Positions 62,185 through 64,000 of a stretch of 64,000 nt of DNA are shown one piece after another. The stretch lies in contig OY761615.1 in the NCBI GenBank assembly GCA_963664845.1, forward strand, positions 4,526,001 to 4,590,000. Reading direction: 5' to 3'. A program made the position numbers and the translations under genes. This DNA is from CAIYTF01 sp963664845. Lineage in GTDB: Bacteria; Bacteroidota; Ignavibacteria; Ignavibacteriales; Ignavibacteriaceae. Each line of letters opens with the position of its first letter. The stretch's first letter is position 1. Under the pieces are notes generated by a model. That model saw only the letters and a program-made list of their open reading frames with translations. It did no database searches and was not told the origin of the DNA.

Positions 62185-63306
62185 ATGAAATTATCGGTCA
62201 ATAGTAAAGTTCTTGATAAAGCCTTATCCCGTGTATTTCCGGGAGTTCCATCGAAAACAATGAATCCGGTGGTCGAAAACTTCTCAATCCAGGTTGTGGA
62301 TGGCTTGCTGTATGTTACAGCAACAAACGAGGAGATATTCCTGCAGTGCAACTTACCTGTCACTGCCGATGAAGATTTTGATTTGCTTACAAATGCAAAA
62401 CTCTTCTATGATATTATTCATGCTCTACCCGATACGATGCTCACTATCGAGTCGATAGATCATTCCAGATTGCAGATCAAAACAGATACCGGTGTTTATC
62501 ATGTTAATTTTTCCAATGAGGAAACGTTTCCACAGATCCCGGTTGTTACTCACGAACATGAGTTTGCTATTCCTGGTGCTCAGCTTAAACGGGTTATCGA
62601 CGGCACATCGTTTGCCATCGACAAAAACAATCAGACCAGAATGGCAATTACAGGAATGCTTATGGATTTTACGGCTGCCGGCCTGGTACTGGTTGGTACG
62701 GATGGGCATAAGCTGGTGAAACGTACCTTGAAAGAGTTTACCTCGGAAAACCCGGACCAGATTGTTGTTCCTGAAAAAACTATTGCGATCCTTGCAAAAA
62801 TTTTGGATGATCAGGAAGTGACCCTGTTTCACAATTCAACATTCATTCATTTTCAGATGTCTGAAGTATATCTTATTTCGAAATTGATCACTCAGAAATA
62901 CCCCGCGTATAATAACGTTATTCCCCTTGAAAACGAGAATCTGTTAACTGTTGATCGTGCACCCTTTGTTGAAGCCGTGCGCCGTATGCTGTTGTTCTCA
63001 AATCCCCGGTTTCAACAAATACGCTTAAGCATTAAACAGGATACGGTCGAATTGTTTTCCGAGGATGCGAATTCTCAGTCCAGCGGGCTCGATACTTTGC
63101 CTTGCGAATATACCGGTGATTCGATGGATATTTCGTTTAATCCAAGCTTTCTGCAGGAAATTCTGCTCCATCTGGATACTCAAAAAGTTGTCTTTCAGCT
63201 CGATACGCCTACACGGGCATCGGTTATTCTGCCGATCGACAGCAAGAATGAAAATGAAGACGTTTTATCACTGTTGATGCCGGTGCGCTTGACCTCATAT
63301 TCCTGA
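62185..63306 (+). CDS. dnaN: DNA polymerase III beta subunit (sliding clamp)
   Basis: 373 residues, the family's normal length, from ATG 62185 with GGAGA seven bases upstream. Three repeated clamp domains: the start MKLSVNSKVLDKALSRVFPGVPSKTMNPVVENF, the second starting near 125 with GTSFAIDKNNQTRMAITGML, and the end ILPIDSKNENEDVLSLLMPVRL. It forms the ring that holds DNA polymerase III on its template. It overlaps recF by one base, a widespread order. Confidence 0.96.
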   Translation: MKLSVNSKVLDKALSRVFPGVPSKTMNPVVENFSIQVVDGLLYVTATNEEIFLQCNLPVTADEDFDLLTNAKLFYDIIHALPDTMLTIESIDHSRLQIKTDTGVYHVNFSNEETFPQIPVVTHEHEFAIPGAQLKRVIDGTSFAIDKNNQTRMAITGMLMDFTAAGLVLVGTDGHKLVKRTLKEFTSENPDQIVVPEKTIAILAKILDDQEVTLFHNSTFIHFQMSEVYLISKLITQKYPAYNNVIPLENENLLTVDRAPFVEAVRRMLLFSNPRFQQIRLSIKQDTVELFSEDANSQSSGLDTLPCEYTGDSMDISFNPSFLQEILLHLDTQKVVFQLDTPTRASVILPIDSKNENEDVLSLLMPVRLTSYS

Positions 63307-64000
63307 TGGCAGTTGACCGGCTTTCGATTACTAATTTTAAAATTCACCGTTCATCAGAATTGGACTTTTCCAAGCGGCTGAATTTCATTGTAGGTGGGAA
63401 TGGGCAAGGAAAAACAACAATACTGGAAGCTATATATTTCCTTTGTACCACAAAGGGATTCCGCAGCCTGACTGATGCGGAATATTTACGGTTTGGTGAA
63501 TCCTCGTTCGAGCTTTCCGGAGTTTTCAGTGGCGGAAATACACATAAAACCCGGATCTATTATTCAACTGCTGAAGGAAAACGGACTTATTTTTTGGACG
63601 GGAAGCCGGTTTACCGTGCGTCAGGGATCATTGGGAAATTCCCGGTGGTATTGCTGACTCCGGAAGATCAGGAACTGACCCAGGGAAGTCCTACTGCGCG
63701 AAGGAAGTTTGTTGATTCAATTCTCTCCCAGGCGAGCGATTATTACCTGGAATGCCTCCTGGATTATAACAAGGTGATCAAACAACGCAGCGCACTGCTG
63801 ACCTTGATTAAGGAGCAGCAGCGAAAAGAGTATTTTACGCAGCTTGAAGTATGGGACGATAAACTCGTTAAACGTGGTACTGAGATCATTAGAAAACGGA
63901 AGCAGTTTATTACTGACTTTACTTCCTATGTTGAGACTGCGTATCAACGAATTCTACCGGAGGCTGAACATCCGGAAATTGTCTATAGCCCCCTGGCGGG
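63306..64000 (+). CDS. recF: RecF, DNA replication and repair SMC-like ATPase (5' part, runs off the window)
   Basis: ATG 63306 shares its A with the TGA stop of dnaN. The frame stays open to the last base (231 complete codons). Walker A is GNGQGKTT (31-38) in FIVGGNGQGKTTILEAIYFL, and LTPEDQELTQGSPTARRKFVDSIL is the RecF-typical stretch near 120. RecF loads RecA at gapped DNA together with RecO and RecR. Only the N-terminal two thirds are inside the window. Confidence 0.95.
   Translation, partial: MAVDRLSITNFKIHRSSELDFSKRLNFIVGGNGQGKTTILEAIYFLCTTKGFRSLTDAEYLRFGESSFELSGVFSGGNTHKTRIYYSTAEGKRTYFLDGKPVYRASGIIGKFPVVLLTPEDQELTQGSPTARRKFVDSILSQASDYYLECLLDYNKVIKQRSALLTLIKEQQRKEYFTQLEVWDDKLVKRGTEIIRKRKQFITDFTSYVETAYQRILPEAEHPEIVYSPLA

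Overview
The window looks like chromosomal DNA of a Gram-negative bacterium from the Bacteroidota/Chlorobiota group, most plausibly an Ignavibacteria-like lineage. The grounds are two secreted proteins ending in the type IX secretion sorting domain of the NYPNPFNP form, many weak Shine-Dalgarno sites, outer-membrane barrel, TolC and RND systems, and a dnaN-recF pair. This is inference from family knowledge; no 16S or marker search was possible. No tRNA, rRNA or CRISPR array was recognised.

Region 1-4390 is accessory. It holds the 3' end of an unknown gene, a terminase-small-subunit-like pseudogene with an in-frame TGA, a second more decayed copy of it, a RepA/DnaB-like AAA ATPase flanked by GTGCAC palindromes and by 82/73/82-bp tandem repeats, and a dense set of short inverted-repeat elements. 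Among these is a small non-coding element family (MITE-like) in which one copy is inserted, with a perfect 8-bp target duplication, into the internal ATTCCC-N8-GGGAAT hairpin of a related copy. A further copy at 43860-44133 also has a perfect 8-bp duplication.

Region 4394-10037 has a dipeptide epimerase, two M16 peptidase-type proteins (one active-type, one without the zinc motif) and a GH9 endoglucanase.

Region 10133-25763 is the most interesting block. Two near-identical sigma-54-type promoters stand before (i) a KaiC-like ATPase with a GGDEF-like but degenerate C-terminal domain, followed by a TPR plus outer-membrane beta-barrel protein, and (ii) a processive GT2 polysaccharide synthase, a small Pro/Ala-rich membrane protein, a membrane protein with a deacetylase-like domain that has lost its metal ligands, and a fibronectin-type lipoprotein. 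An SGNH hydrolase sits between the two units and a hybrid kinase-like PAS protein follows. Together they read as a synthase-dependent exopolysaccharide system that mixes Pga-like and Pel-like parts, with the GH9 enzyme next door as a possible polymer hydrolase.

The remainder is mostly housekeeping and transport: threonine aldolase and thioesterase; an ABC-2 exporter with a LolA-like protein; a TetR-controlled MacB-like exporter with a perfect 20-bp palindromic operator; a secreted C45 hydrolase; a 1234-aa FAD/Fe-S dehydrogenase; moaA-moaD-moaE with a possible molybdenum-cofactor leader RNA; a zinc-ribbon protein and a PEGA lipoprotein; an adenine-deaminase-type enzyme; an RND-TolC efflux operon; an oxidoreductase and an aldehyde dehydrogenase; a lipid-linked group (cyclopropane synthase, methyltransferase, geranylgeranyl reductase); a secreted phosphoesterase; and dnaN followed by recF, which runs off the end.
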